A stretch of 38,010 nucleotides of DNA from Bacteroidota bacterium (GTDB taxonomy: Bacteria; Bacteroidota; Bacteroidia; Bacteroidales; F082): contig QMPA01000008.1 in NCBI GenBank assembly GCA_003650365.1, positions 1 to 38,010 of the forward strand, given 5' to 3'. A model generated the notes under the pieces. The model searched no databases. It saw only the letters and a program-made list of their open reading frames with translations, and was not told the origin of the DNA. Shown here piece by piece: positions 18,051-25,276 of this stretch. Positions within the stretch are counted from its first letter, which is position 1. Each line of letters begins with the position of its first letter. The translations under genes and the position numbers were made by a program.

Positions 18051-18086
18051 AATTACCGAATAGTTCGCAAAGAAGTTTCGGTAATT
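18051..18086 (-). promoter_or_regulatory. Stem-loop in the rpsB leader
   Basis: A perfect 10-bp inverted repeat (AATTACCGAA at 18051-18060 and TTCGGTAATT at 18077-18086) with a 16-nt loop sits in the 105-bp spacer between rpsI and rpsB, about 35 bp before the rpsB start in the direction of transcription. No T-run follows, so it is not a standard terminator. A leader hairpin for S2 autoregulation or an RNA-processing site are possible (inference). Confidence 0.55.
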
Positions 18087-18121
18087 TGGATACTAAACTC
18101 ATTCCGGCTTTAATGAAATTT

Positions 18122-18508
18122 TTAGCGTTTGCTAAACTGGAATTTCTTACGAGCTTTTGGTTGTCCTGGTTTTTTACGCTCAACCATTCTTGGATCTCTT
18201 TTCAGTAATCCTTTTTCTTTTAATACAGGACGTAATTCAGGGTCAATAGTAATCAGTGCACGGGAAATACCAAGGCGCAATGCTTCGGCCTGACCAGTAA
18301 CACCACCACCATCGAGGTTTGCTTTTATATCGTATTTCCCCACATTATCAGTAAGCTGAAAGGGCTGCTCAACAACATAATGCAAAATTGCAGTAGGAAA
18401 AAACTCTTTGTAATCACGTTTGTTGACAGTAATTTTCCCTGTTCCTTCGCTGAGGTAAACCCTTGCAATTGCTTTTTTTCTTCTACCGAGTGTATTTACA
18501 ACTTCCAT
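18122..18508 (-). CDS. rpsI: 30S ribosomal protein S9
   Basis: S9 lies in the 30S head, and its C-terminal tail reaches the P-site tRNA. The 128 residues begin MEVVNTLGRRKKAIARVYL and contain VNGGG-type core sequence (here LDGGGVTGQAEALRLGISRAL), then the basic end KARKKFQFSKR, whose final SKR contacts the anticodon stem. It follows rplM after 7 bp, the standard rplM-rpsI pair. Confidence 0.97.
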   Translation of the reverse strand: MEVVNTLGRRKKAIARVYLSEGTGKITVNKRDYKEFFPTAILHYVVEQPFQLTDNVGKYDIKANLDGGGVTGQAEALRLGISRALITIDPELRPVLKEKGLLKRDPRMVERKKPGQPKARKKFQFSKR

Positions 18509-18515
18509 CGCTTAA

Positions 18516-18971
18516 TTATCTGATTGATTTTAAATTTAATTTCTTTGGTTTTTGCGCCTGCTGATTGTGTTCGCCTCCTGCATAAACATGTAGGTTACGA
18601 AACAGACTACTGCCCAACTTGTTCTTGGGAAGCATACCTTTGATGGCTTTTTCGACCATTGCTGTTGGCTTTTTGGCCATCAGTTCGCGTGCTGTTGTTG
18701 AACGCTGTCCGCCAGGATATCCGCTGTGGCGGATGTATTCCTTTGCATTCCATTTGTTACCGGTCAGCCTGATCTTATCAGCATTAATAATAATCACATT
18801 ATCACCGCAATCAACGTGGGGTGTGAAATCTGTTTTGTGTTTTCCGCGGAGCAAATTGGCTGCTTTTGCTGCCATTCTCCCTAACACCTCGTTCTCAGCA
18901 TCAATCAAAACCCACTCTTTACTTACAGTGTTTTTGTTTGCACTAATTGTCTTATAACTTAAAGTATTCAT
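18516..18971 (-). CDS. rplM: 50S ribosomal protein L13
   Basis: L13 is an early-assembly 50S protein. The 151 residues include [52 protein letters not shown] and the GMLPKNKLG motif followed by [16 protein letters not shown], all typical of L13. It is the first gene of the four-gene translation operon. A Bacteroidota-type promoter lies just upstream (19024-19056), leaving a leader of about 45 nt. Confidence 0.97.
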   Translation of the reverse strand: MNTLSYKTISANKNTVSKEWVLIDAENEVLGRMAAKAANLLRGKHKTDFTPHVDCGDNVIIINADKIRLTGNKWNAKEYIRHSGYPGGQRSTTARELMAKKPTAMVEKAIKGMLPKNKLGSSLFRNLHVYAGGEHNQQAQKPKKLNLKSIR

Positions 18972-19023
18972 CTAATTATTTGTTTCTTAAGCTGTTTAAT
19001 CTAAAGCTCTGAAATTCGGGCTG

Positions 19024-19056
19024 CAAAAATAGAAACATTTTTTTAATTACACCAAA
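19024..19056 (-). promoter_or_regulatory. Bacteroidota-type promoter for rplM-rpsI-rpsB-tsf
   Basis: On the minus strand, TTTG (complement of 19053-19056) is followed after 21 nt by TATTTTTG (complement of 19024-19031), matching the -33 TTTG/-7 TAnnTTTG pattern of the Bacteroidota primary sigma factor. The rplM start codon is about 50 bp downstream. It is back to back with the promoter of the next gene. Confidence 0.7.
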
Positions 19057-19070
19057 AATGTGAACAATAA

Positions 19071-19099
19071 TTTGTGAATAGTGCTTTTTCGTATTTTTG
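19071..19099 (+). promoter_or_regulatory. Bacteroidota-type promoter for the outer-membrane protein gene
   Basis: TTTG at 19071-19074 and TATTTTTG at 19092-19099, 17 nt apart, match the -33/-7 pattern. Transcription would start near 19105, giving a leader of about 110 nt before the GTG at 19219. An in-frame GTG at 19081 lies inside this promoter and so is not the start. Confidence 0.65.
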
Positions 19100-19218
19100 C
19101 TGCCCCTCCAATACGAGGTATATTGACAACATTTCAAGTAAATAATATCGACTCCGGTACACAAGCTTGCCCAACAGACTTGAGGCAGGGAAAAACAGAA
19201 CTTAAACAAGTTAAGGTG

Positions 19219-19989
19219 GTGAAAAAAATTATACTTGCTCTTGTCATTCAGTTCATTGTGATTGGTTTATCTGCTCAGAAATTTGAGATGAGAGTTAATG
19301 CAAGCGCGAACCTTACTTTTGTGCCCGATTATGCAGACTTGGTTTTAATTGCAAATGACGGATTAATAGTACCTGGTTTAATCGTTCCCGGCAACAGCCT
19401 CACCCCCATTATTCATACTGAAACTATTGCTGAAACAACGGCCAAATTTGGTTTTGTTGCTGATTTGGAGATTCGGATGAAAGTTTGTGATAATTGCAGT
19501 TTGTCATTGGCTGCCGGAATTGCAAGAATGAATTATAAGTATGATAACTATGTTGCTGCCGAAGGAACACCAATTGTAAGGCTGAGTGAGCTGGATAATG
19601 ATTTTGGGATTACAAAGCTGCTCTATTTGAATGTGAGGCCATTGAATTTTAGCATTGATTTGTTTGACAACAAACTCACACTACAGGGCGGAGCAACTTT
19701 TAACTTTTTCCTGAAAGGCGAAAGTAACAGTACTGTAATCCTCTATGCAGAGCCGGTTACTGGTGGTACTGAAAGTGAAATTGAAAAAGTTTATTTTAGC
19801 ACAAACGGCAAAGCAAATAGTGTATTGTATGGTGTCCATTTACGGGTTGAGTTCAATATTATAAAGGCTTTGGATTTATTTTTATCAAGCCAGTATTATT
19901 TCAATTCAATTTACAGTGGTGAAGAACAAAAAGCAGCCAAGCCAACAACTATTCAGATGGGAATGAGTTATACTTTTTGGCGATTTTAA
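19219..19989 (+). CDS. Putative outer-membrane beta-barrel protein
   Basis: This 256-residue protein has a signal peptide (KKIILALVIQFIVIGLSAQ) ending in the AQ common for this phylum. The rest is alternating beta-strand sequence, ending with an aromatic final strand (MGMSYTFWRF) as expected for insertion by the BAM complex. I do not recognise a specific family. The start is taken at GTG 19219 because the signal peptide follows at once; upstream in-frame codons lie in the promoter or leader. A short internal duplication, GLIVPGLIVPGN, occurs near residue 40. It stands alone between the rplM operon and gldA. Function unknown; structural or small-molecule pore roles are both possible. Confidence 0.75.
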   Translation: MKKIILALVIQFIVIGLSAQKFEMRVNASANLTFVPDYADLVLIANDGLIVPGLIVPGNSLTPIIHTETIAETTAKFGFVADLEIRMKVCDNCSLSLAAGIARMNYKYDNYVAAEGTPIVRLSELDNDFGITKLLYLNVRPLNFSIDLFDNKLTLQGGATFNFFLKGESNSTVILYAEPVTGGTESEIEKVYFSTNGKANSVLYGVHLRVEFNIIKALDLFLSSQYYFNSIYSGEEQKAAKPTTIQMGMSYTFWRF

Positions 19990-20026
19990 TAGTACTGGGA
20001 TCAAAACAAGGAATAATCTGTTTTTG

Positions 20027-20034
20027 TATTTTTG
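20027..20034 (+). promoter_or_regulatory. -7 element of a likely gldA promoter
   Basis: TATTTTTG, followed by CC, stands 21 bp upstream of the gldA ATG. It matches TAnnTTTG, but no convincing -33 TTTG is seen at the right distance, so the call is tentative. Confidence 0.4.
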
Positions 20035-20055
20035 CCACCCTATAACATCATACCA

Positions 20056-20970
20056 ATGGCAACAATCGAAGCACAAAATATCAGTAAATATTACGGCAAG
20101 CAGAAAGCGCTCAGCAATATCAATTTGACAATCAAGAAAGGGGAAGTTGTCGGACTGCTTGGCCCCAATGGTGCAGGTAAATCTACACTGATGAAAATCC
20201 TGACTTCCTTTCTTCCCCCCACTTCCGGTACGGCGCTGATTAATGGAGTTGATGTGCAAGAAGCTTCATTGGATATCAGAAAACTCATTGGTTACCTTCC
20301 CGAAAATAACCCGCTTTATACAGATATGTACGTAAAGGAATATTTGCGTTTTGTTTTCGACATTTATAAAAACCCTGGGAATCCAAATCAGGCAGTTGAC
20401 CGCCTTATTGATTTAACAGGTTTACAATCCGAGTACAAAAAGAAAATTGGAGCACTTTCAAAGGGTTACCGTCAAAGGGTAGGGCTGGCACAAGCACTCA
20501 TTCACGATCCGGAAATTCTTATTTTTGATGAGCCTACTTCGGGCCTTGACCCAAACCAACTTATCGGTATCCGTAAAATCATCACCGATTTGGGGAAAGA
20601 AAAAACCGTCATCCTCTCCACGCATATTATGCAGGAAGTGGAAGCCGTTTGCGACCGCGTAATTATTATTGACAAGGGACGTATTGTGGCTGACGATGCA
20701 ACGATTAATTTGTTTAAGATGGCAGGAAATAAACAAAGTTTCAGGGTAGAGTTTAAAGAACAGTTTTCGGAAAACATACTGAATCAACTTCCCTTTATAG
20801 ATAAGGTGCAGTTACTGAGCAAGAATGAATGGTTAATTGAATCAAAAGACAACAAGGATATCCGTGAAGATCTTTTCAAATTTGCCGTAGCCAATAATTA
20901 CAACGTACTTTCACTCATTCAGGAAGAACAAAAAATGGAAGATGTATTTAGGAGGCTGACCGAGCAATAA
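20056..20970 (+). CDS. gldA: ABC transporter ATP-binding protein, GldA family
   Basis: This is the ATPase subunit of an ABC-2 type exporter of the gliding-motility GldA family. The 304 residues include Walker A G36-PNGAGKST44, the Q-loop region with the characteristic PENNPLYTDMYVKEYL, the signature LSKGYRQRVGLAQAL (about 134-148), Walker B LIFDEPTSGLD, and the switch histidine in LSTHIMQEVE. The C-terminal ~75 residues resemble the GldA-specific tail. The ATG at 20056 is chosen over an in-frame TTG at 20032, which lies inside the promoter-like box. GldF and GldG, its membrane partners in Flavobacterium, are not adjacent. GldA homologues occur in many non-gliding Bacteroidota. Confidence 0.85.
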   Translation: MATIEAQNISKYYGKQKALSNINLTIKKGEVVGLLGPNGAGKSTLMKILTSFLPPTSGTALINGVDVQEASLDIRKLIGYLPENNPLYTDMYVKEYLRFVFDIYKNPGNPNQAVDRLIDLTGLQSEYKKKIGALSKGYRQRVGLAQALIHDPEILIFDEPTSGLDPNQLIGIRKIITDLGKEKTVILSTHIMQEVEAVCDRVIIIDKGRIVADDATINLFKMAGNKQSFRVEFKEQFSENILNQLPFIDKVQLLSKNEWLIESKDNKDIREDLFKFAVANNYNVLSLIQEEQKMEDVFRRLTEQ

Positions 20971-20993
20971 TTACTTGTTGGGTTTTTCTTTAA

Positions 20994-21054
20994 TGCTCCA
21001 CTGACTTTGAACTTCAAACTTTAGACATTAAACTTTAAACCTTCAAACTTTTTT
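20994..21054. repeat. Degenerate low-complexity repeat upstream of metK promoter
   Basis: The segment contains imperfect repeats of a CTTtgAACTTcAAACTTTa-like unit (CTTTGAACTTCAAACTTTAG, then ACATTAAACTTTAAACCTTC), just after gldA. It resembles in style, though not in unit, the tracts after murG, ftsQ and before gldB. Confidence 0.6.
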
Positions 21055-21074
21055 CTTCATTTCAAAGAATTATT

Positions 21075-21082
21075 TACATTTG
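21075..21082 (+). promoter_or_regulatory. -7 element of the metK promoter
   Basis: TACATTTG is an exact TAnnTTTG match. Transcription would begin about 7 bp later, near 21089, just upstream of the putative riboswitch and about 140 nt before the metK ATG. No clear -33 TTTG is seen. Confidence 0.6.
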
Positions 21083-21105
21083 CGCCTCCGTTTATAAAAC
21101 GGGTT

Positions 21106-21182
21106 TTGTGGAAGGATTTGATTGCTTGCAACCACGCTAAAAAAATGCTAAAACAATTTTAGCCCGCCCGACAATCAAATCA
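21106..21182 (+). ncRNA. SAM-II-class riboswitch in the metK leader
   Basis: The leader matches the SAM-II pseudoknot layout element by element. P1 is GTGG (21108-21111) with CCAC (21132-21135). GATTTG (21115-21120) corresponds to the conserved GAUUU segment in the loop. P2 is ATTG (21121-21124) with CAAT (21154-21157). CTTGCAA (21125-21131) matches the usual UUGCAA stretch, and TGCTAAAA (21146-21153) the conserved GCUAAA that contacts SAM. Two alternative pairings are visible: GCTAAAA/TTTTAGC (21147-21153 with 21157-21163), and ATTTGATTG/CAATCAAAT (21116-21124 with 21172-21180). Both would break the pseudoknot, so they could form the expression platform. No T-run follows, so control of translation is more likely than termination. 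The next gene makes SAM, which fits feedback control. Confidence 0.8.
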
Positions 21183-21227
21183 TTCCTGCTTAAATTAGTG
21201 TATTAAAAACAATAAAATTGTAAGACT

Positions 21228-22481
21228 ATGTCCTATTTATTTACTTCAGAATCTGTTTCAGAAGGCCATCCAGATAAGGTAGCCGACCAGATTTCTGACG
21301 CTATGCTTGATTACTTTCTGGCATTTGACAAAAATTCGAAAGTTGCAGTAGAAACAATGGTCACAACTGGTCAGGTAATTGTTGCCGGCGAAGTGTACTC
21401 AAAAACTTATGTTGATGTGCATGCGGTAACACGAAAAGTCATCAATGATATTGGCTACACAAAAAGCGAGTATATGTTCGAAGGAAATTCCTGTGGAATC
21501 CTTTCCGCCATTCACGAACAATCGACTGACATCCGCCAGGGCGTTGACCGCTCTGACCTCGACCAGCAAGGCGCCGGTGACCAAGGAATGATGTTTGGCT
21601 ATGCTTGCCGCGAAACAGCCAATTATATGCCTTTGCCGGTGGAACTGTCGCATCTGTTGGTTTACGAAATGGCGCAAATTCGGAAAGAAGGCAAAGAAAT
21701 GCTTTACTTGCGTCCCGATTCGAAATCACAGGTAACTGTTGAATACGATAACGATAACAAACCCATTCGCATTGATACTATTGTTGTTTCTACACAACAT
21801 GATGATTTTGCAGACGAAAAACAAATGCAGGAAACCATTAAGAAAGATGTGATTTCCATTCTCATTCCACGAATTTTAAAACAACTTCCTGAAAATATCA
21901 GGGCAATGTTCAATAACCAGATTACCTACCACGTGAACCCAACAGGTAAATTTGTGATTGGTGGCCCACATGGTGATACCGGACTTACAGGAAGAAAAAT
22001 TATTGTTGATACTTATGGTGGAAAAGGTGCGCATGGTGGTGGTGCTTTCTCTGGAAAAGATCCCTCGAAAGTTGACCGTTCGGCTGCTTACGCCTCACGG
22101 CACATTGCCAAAAATTTGGTAGCTGCTGGTGTAGCCAACGAAGTACTCGTACAGGTTTCTTACGCCATTGGTGTGGCCAAACCCATGAATATTTTCGTTA
22201 ATACTTATGGCACAAGCAGTGTTGATTTGACTGATACTCAAATCGCTGAAAAAGTTGATGAAATATTTGACATGCGCCCGGCAGCCATCGAACAACGCTT
22301 GAAGCTTCGCAACCCCATTTATTTAGAAACTGCTGCTTACGGACATATGGGCCGCGAGCCAAAAGTCGTAATGAAACACTTTAAATCGGATTACCTTGAT
22401 GACAAGGAGATAGAAGTTGAATTGTTTACCTGGGAAAAACTGGATTATACAGATAAGGTGAAAGCTGCTTTTGGTTTATAA
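21228..22481 (+). CDS. metK: S-adenosylmethionine synthetase
   Basis: MetK makes SAM from methionine and ATP. The 417 residues carry the family signatures: [18 protein letters not shown] (H14 in the ATP site), the G115-AGDQG-120 hexapeptide with MMFGYA, and the glycine-rich [18 protein letters not shown] loop with the catalytic lysine and phosphate contacts. The length is slightly above E. coli MetK (384), with extra residues in the middle (for example after [13 protein letters not shown]). It is monocistronic by appearance: its own promoter and SAM-II-like leader come before it and a strong bidirectional terminator after. The SAM product also serves RsmH in this window. Confidence 0.97.
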   Translation: MSYLFTSESVSEGHPDKVADQISDAMLDYFLAFDKNSKVAVETMVTTGQVIVAGEVYSKTYVDVHAVTRKVINDIGYTKSEYMFEGNSCGILSAIHEQSTDIRQGVDRSDLDQQGAGDQGMMFGYACRETANYMPLPVELSHLLVYEMAQIRKEGKEMLYLRPDSKSQVTVEYDNDNKPIRIDTIVVSTQHDDFADEKQMQETIKKDVISILIPRILKQLPENIRAMFNNQITYHVNPTGKFVIGGPHGDTGLTGRKIIVDTYGGKGAHGGGAFSGKDPSKVDRSAAYASRHIAKNLVAAGVANEVLVQVSYAIGVAKPMNIFVNTYGTSSVDLTDTQIAEKVDEIFDMRPAAIEQRLKLRNPIYLETAAYGHMGREPKVVMKHFKSDYLDDKEIEVELFTWEKLDYTDKVKAAFGL

Positions 22482-22482
22482 A

Positions 22483-22533
22483 ATTGTCGTCAGACCACTA
22501 ATACGTTAATTCAAAATTGTGGTCATACAATTA
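22483..22533. repeat. Degenerate copy of the REP-like palindrome after metK
   Basis: GTCGTCAGACCACTA at 22486-22500 is the exact reverse complement of the right-arm core at 1602-1616. The partner arm (ATTGTGGTCATACAATT, about 22516-22532) is partly complementary and has lost about four bases. It begins immediately after the metK stop, just as the first copy lies at the end of the ftsL-like gene. Confidence 0.7.
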
Positions 22534-22638
22534 TTTAAGATTCTGCATGATGAAAGTCAAAAAATAATTTAACAGAAAAACCTTTCAAGCTTTTTAGTCG
22601 TTTTCAAAATATCCAACACCAACCAGAAATGTTAAACA

Positions 22639-22672
22639 AAAAAAACCCGGCCAAATTGGCCGGGTTTTTTTC
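22639..22672. terminator. Bidirectional terminator between metK and the T9SS gene
   Basis: The GC-rich inverted repeat CCCGGCCAAATTGGCCGGG (22646-22664) is flanked by eight As on the left and seven Ts on the right, so it works as an intrinsic terminator for the convergent genes on both strands. Confidence 0.93.
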
Positions 22673-22687
22673 TGCTCCTCAGAAATT

Positions 22688-23419
22688 CTAATTCTGAATA
22701 ACTAATTTCTTTGTCTTATAAACATCTCCGTTTATCAATACGGTATAAAAATAAATACCACCTTCAAGTTCAGAAATATCCATCGTTAGTTTGTTTGAAC
22801 TGCGTTCAATAACTGACTCTTTAACAACAGCACCCAATAAATTCACAATGCTAACTTTTGCAGAATTAACCTCGGCCGGCATGTTGTAATCAACACTTAC
22901 ATAATTTGTTGCGGGATTAGGATAAATATCGGAAATACTGCCGCCATTCATTGCATCTTCAGCAATTCCATCAAAGCCAGCCCAGTATTTAGCGACTACT
23001 TTCACATTCTGATCTTCATTATCTGCGTTGAAAAAAGTATACTCAACCATTGAGATACCTATTTGTCCAGCCGTGGTGTAGTGCCCCGAAAATTCTTCAT
23101 CGGTACTGCTACCATTGGCCATAATCAACCTTGAGTCTACAGATTCATCAGTGTCAGGAGGGAAACAAAGTCCCCAGCAAAACGCACTTGTTGTATTTTC
23201 AACCATTGAAAGTCGTTTTCTGCGTACTTTAATTTGCAAACCACTGTTGGTATTGTTATGCACAACAGCATGGAAGACGATTTCAAAATTAGACGGATTT
23301 CCTATAATTACAACCGTATCACCTAATGCTTCTCCTTCCCAGGAAAGGGTTAAATCCTGAGCGTTCATTGAAAATACAGCCAATAAAACGACTGCAAATG
23401 TGAGTAGTGTTTTTTTCAT
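22688..23419 (-). CDS. T9SS type A sorting-domain protein with FCWGxC motif (paralogue 1)
   Basis: This 243-residue secreted protein has a signal peptide ending SMNAQ (about residue 21), a globular domain of about 130 residues, and a C-terminal T9SS type A sorting domain (about 165-243). The latter starts with the typical SDIYPNPATNYVSVDY and ends GIYFYTVLINGDVYKTKKL, so it is exported across the outer membrane and probably anchored there. The globular domain contains WEGEALGDTVVI, HNNTNSGLQIKVRRK and F80-CWGLC-85; C81 and C85 could form a disulfide or bind metal. I do not know the family's function. The next gene upstream encodes a clear paralogue with the same layout. Confidence 0.85.
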   Translation of the reverse strand: MKKTLLTFAVVLLAVFSMNAQDLTLSWEGEALGDTVVIIGNPSNFEIVFHAVVHNNTNSGLQIKVRRKRLSMVENTTSAFCWGLCFPPDTDESVDSRLIMANGSSTDEEFSGHYTTAGQIGISMVEYTFFNADNEDQNVKVVAKYWAGFDGIAEDAMNGGSISDIYPNPATNYVSVDYNMPAEVNSAKVSIVNLLGAVVKESVIERSSNKLTMDISELEGGIYFYTVLINGDVYKTKKLVIQN

Positions 23420-23481
23420 ATTATTTATTTTTTAATTATTTAAAGTGATTCTTTACAAATTCTGTTCCAGAATTTTTTTTG

Positions 23482-23489
23482 CAAAAATA
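23482..23489 (-). promoter_or_regulatory. -7 element upstream of paralogue 1
   Basis: On the minus strand this reads TATTTTTG, followed by CA, about 63 bp before the start of the 243-residue protein gene. It suggests that the two paralogues are separately transcribed. No clear -33 element. Confidence 0.4.
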
Positions 23490-23511
23490 AGCGATTTAAA
23501 ACAGAAAATTG

Positions 23512-24249
23512 TTAATTTTTCTGAATTATCAGTTTCTTTGTCTCATAAATATTGTTGCCAATCAACATTGTATAAAAGTAAATACCGCTTTCCATATCAG
23601 AAATATCCACTGTTAATTTATGCGCATTGCGGTCAATCTCCAGCTCTTTTACAACATTTCCATAGATATTCACAATACTAATCCGGGCATTATTAAGCCC
23701 AGGTGGTATGCTATAATCAATACTTACAACTGTTGTTGCCGGATTGGGATAGATATCTGAAATGCTCCCGCCATTCGTCATACCCTCATCAATACTTTCC
23801 GGTGATGCCCAATATTTAACAAGTACTTTTACTTGCTGATCTTCATTTTCCTGGTTATAAAATATATATTCTACTAATGAGGTACCAATCTTGCTATTCG
23901 GCAGATATTGTCCTGAAAAGGCTGTATCGACACTTGACCCACCGGAGACAATAAGAATTGAATCTTGTGATTCCAGCACATCATCAGGATAACATATTCC
24001 CCAGCAAAAATAACTTGAAGTACCTTCGACCATATCAAGCTGATTTCTTCGGACTTTGGTTTTCATCCATTGATCCGTATTGTTATGCACAACTGCCTGA
24101 AAAACAATCTCGTTAGCACCTGGCTCTCCCCACACTGTAACAACATCCCCAAGTGTATCCCCTTCCCATGTCAGAACCAAATCCTGGGCATTCATAGAAA
24201 GTGCAAGCAACAATATGCTTGCAATTGTAAGTAGTTTTATCTTTTTCAT
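23512..24249 (-). CDS. T9SS type A sorting-domain protein with FCWGxC motif (paralogue 2)
   Basis: This is a 245-residue paralogue of the adjacent downstream protein, alignable end to end: WEGDTLGDVVTVWG, the IVFQAVVHNNTDQ stretch, KVRRNQLDMVEGTSSYF, C82-WGIC-86 with YPDD, then SISDIYPNPATTVVSIDY and the T9SS sorting domain ending YETKKLIIQKN. The signal peptide (KKIKLLTIASILLLALSMNA) starts at the ATG at 24249. An in-frame ATG 54 bp upstream would put an odd basic leader before the signal and lies close to the promoter box. Conservation of the cysteine pair in both copies suggests it matters. Function unknown; likely a cell-surface protein. Confidence 0.85.
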   Translation of the reverse strand: MKKIKLLTIASILLLALSMNAQDLVLTWEGDTLGDVVTVWGEPGANEIVFQAVVHNNTDQWMKTKVRRNQLDMVEGTSSYFCWGICYPDDVLESQDSILIVSGGSSVDTAFSGQYLPNSKIGTSLVEYIFYNQENEDQQVKVLVKYWASPESIDEGMTNGGSISDIYPNPATTVVSIDYSIPPGLNNARISIVNIYGNVVKELEIDRNAHKLTVDISDMESGIYFYTMLIGNNIYETKKLIIQKN

Positions 24250-24300
24250 CGTTTTGATATGTTTACTGATTAGGATAAATACTGATCTGCAAAATCTGCG

Positions 24301-24308
24301 CAAAAGTA
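24301..24308 (-). promoter_or_regulatory. -7 element upstream of paralogue 2
   Basis: On the minus strand this reads TACTTTTG, an exact TAnnTTTG match, about 52 bp before the ATG at 24249. No good -33 TTTG is visible. Confidence 0.45.
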
Positions 24309-24431
24309 ATAGATTTAAAGAAAATCTTTGTTTATTTTTTTGTTTAAGCTTTGTGAATCTTCGACTCTATTTTCGAGAAAAGCCGCAATTTAATTCTTGA
24401 ACAACTCTTTGCAAGGCATCTCTGACACCAT

Positions 24432-24941
24432 TCACCTTAACAACTCCGGCTTGTTCAGGCTGTCATCATAATCAGACGAAAAGAAATGGGGAATTACATC
24501 CATTAAAACATGTTTCATATAACCAATAAAATCTGAAGGATCGGAATAATTATAAGTCCCTTGCTTTTTACCAGTTATCAGAAATAAACCATCGGGTTTG
24601 AGAATGGCTTCATAAGACCCTCCCTGTTCATCGGGACTTAAAAATTTCAGGTTAGGATAATCGGGATCATAATTTAAAGGTGGAGAAACATTTGGATATG
24701 GAATTGAGGGGCCAGAGACAGGTGTTTTATCCGGCTGGTGAAATACGTTTCTGCTGTTGGGCTGCAATATCCATTTCAAAGCATGCTCGTCAAGATATAT
24801 TTTTCCCTCTACTTGTGTGAGTTTTCCTGTTGGAAGTTTATTCTGTTTATTTCTCTTCAAATGCCAGTCGCCCTGGCTTATCAATCCCATAATGAGAAAT
24901 AACATAAAAATGCCCAAGACACTAAAACCTATTTTTTTCAT
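24432..24941 (-). CDS. Hypothetical membrane-anchored or exported protein
   Basis: This 169-residue protein is not one I recognise. It starts KKIGFSVLGIFMLFLIMGLISQ, a signal anchor or signal peptide without a lipobox, followed by a hydrophilic domain with DEHALKWILQPNSR, a proline-rich stretch (about 72-95, with SGPSIPYPNVSPPLNYDPDY) and a C-terminal helix-like region (PSDFIGYMKHVLMDVIPHFF). I start it at ATG 24941, because the in-frame ATG 51 bp upstream would put a basic leader before the hydrophobic segment. It lies between the FCWGxC pair and the Omp28-like gene. It has no T9SS signal, so it probably stays in the periplasm, facing it from the inner membrane. No function can be given. Confidence 0.6.
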   Translation of the reverse strand: MKKIGFSVLGIFMLFLIMGLISQGDWHLKRNKQNKLPTGKLTQVEGKIYLDEHALKWILQPNSRNVFHQPDKTPVSGPSIPYPNVSPPLNYDPDYPNLKFLSPDEQGGSYEAILKPDGLFLITGKKQGTYNYSDPSDFIGYMKHVLMDVIPHFFSSDYDDSLNKPELLR

Positions 24942-25276
24942 AATGTATGTAAATCTTTTTGCAAAGGAATTAAACTTTTTTAAAAGCCCCACTCAAACTC
25001 CGGTTGGAATAGATTTTACTGTTGATAGCTGAGACATGAAAAATTACAGCACCTTGATTTGACTGACAGATAGCACTTAATACTAACTAACCACCAAAAC
25101 GTACCATTAAATCTTTATCTTTTTCCGCTTAAGTTCTTGAGGATATGCAAGCCAGCAATCGCATTAATCCAACTTCACAAATGTTAATTATTTATTAAAG
25201 TCTGATAAATAGAAGATTAATTATATTTTTGCACCAATTAAGAAAATTTCAACTTAAATCAATAAAAAAAGTATTT
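24942..25276. other. 335-bp intergenic region between divergent genes
   Basis: AT-rich spacer between the minus-strand hypothetical gene and the plus-strand Omp28-like gene. It contains one recognisable promoter box (25224-25231) near its right end. I see no open frame with coding character, no strong hairpin, and no repeat in the rest. Confidence 0.6.
25224..25231 (+). promoter_or_regulatory. -7 element of the Omp28-like gene promoter
   Basis: TATTTTTG, followed by CACC, stands 45 bp upstream of the chosen ATG. An in-frame ATG-like start at 25229 overlaps this box and cannot be the translation start. The -33 element is weak. Confidence 0.5.

Noticed and set aside
19081-19218. Longer outer-membrane protein starting at GTG 19081
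   Set aside because: That codon lies between the -33 and -7 boxes of the promoter, and the signal peptide begins only at 19219.
22639-22672. Inverted repeat as a regulatory operator
   Set aside because: The flanking A and T runs and the position between convergent genes identify it as a bidirectional terminator.
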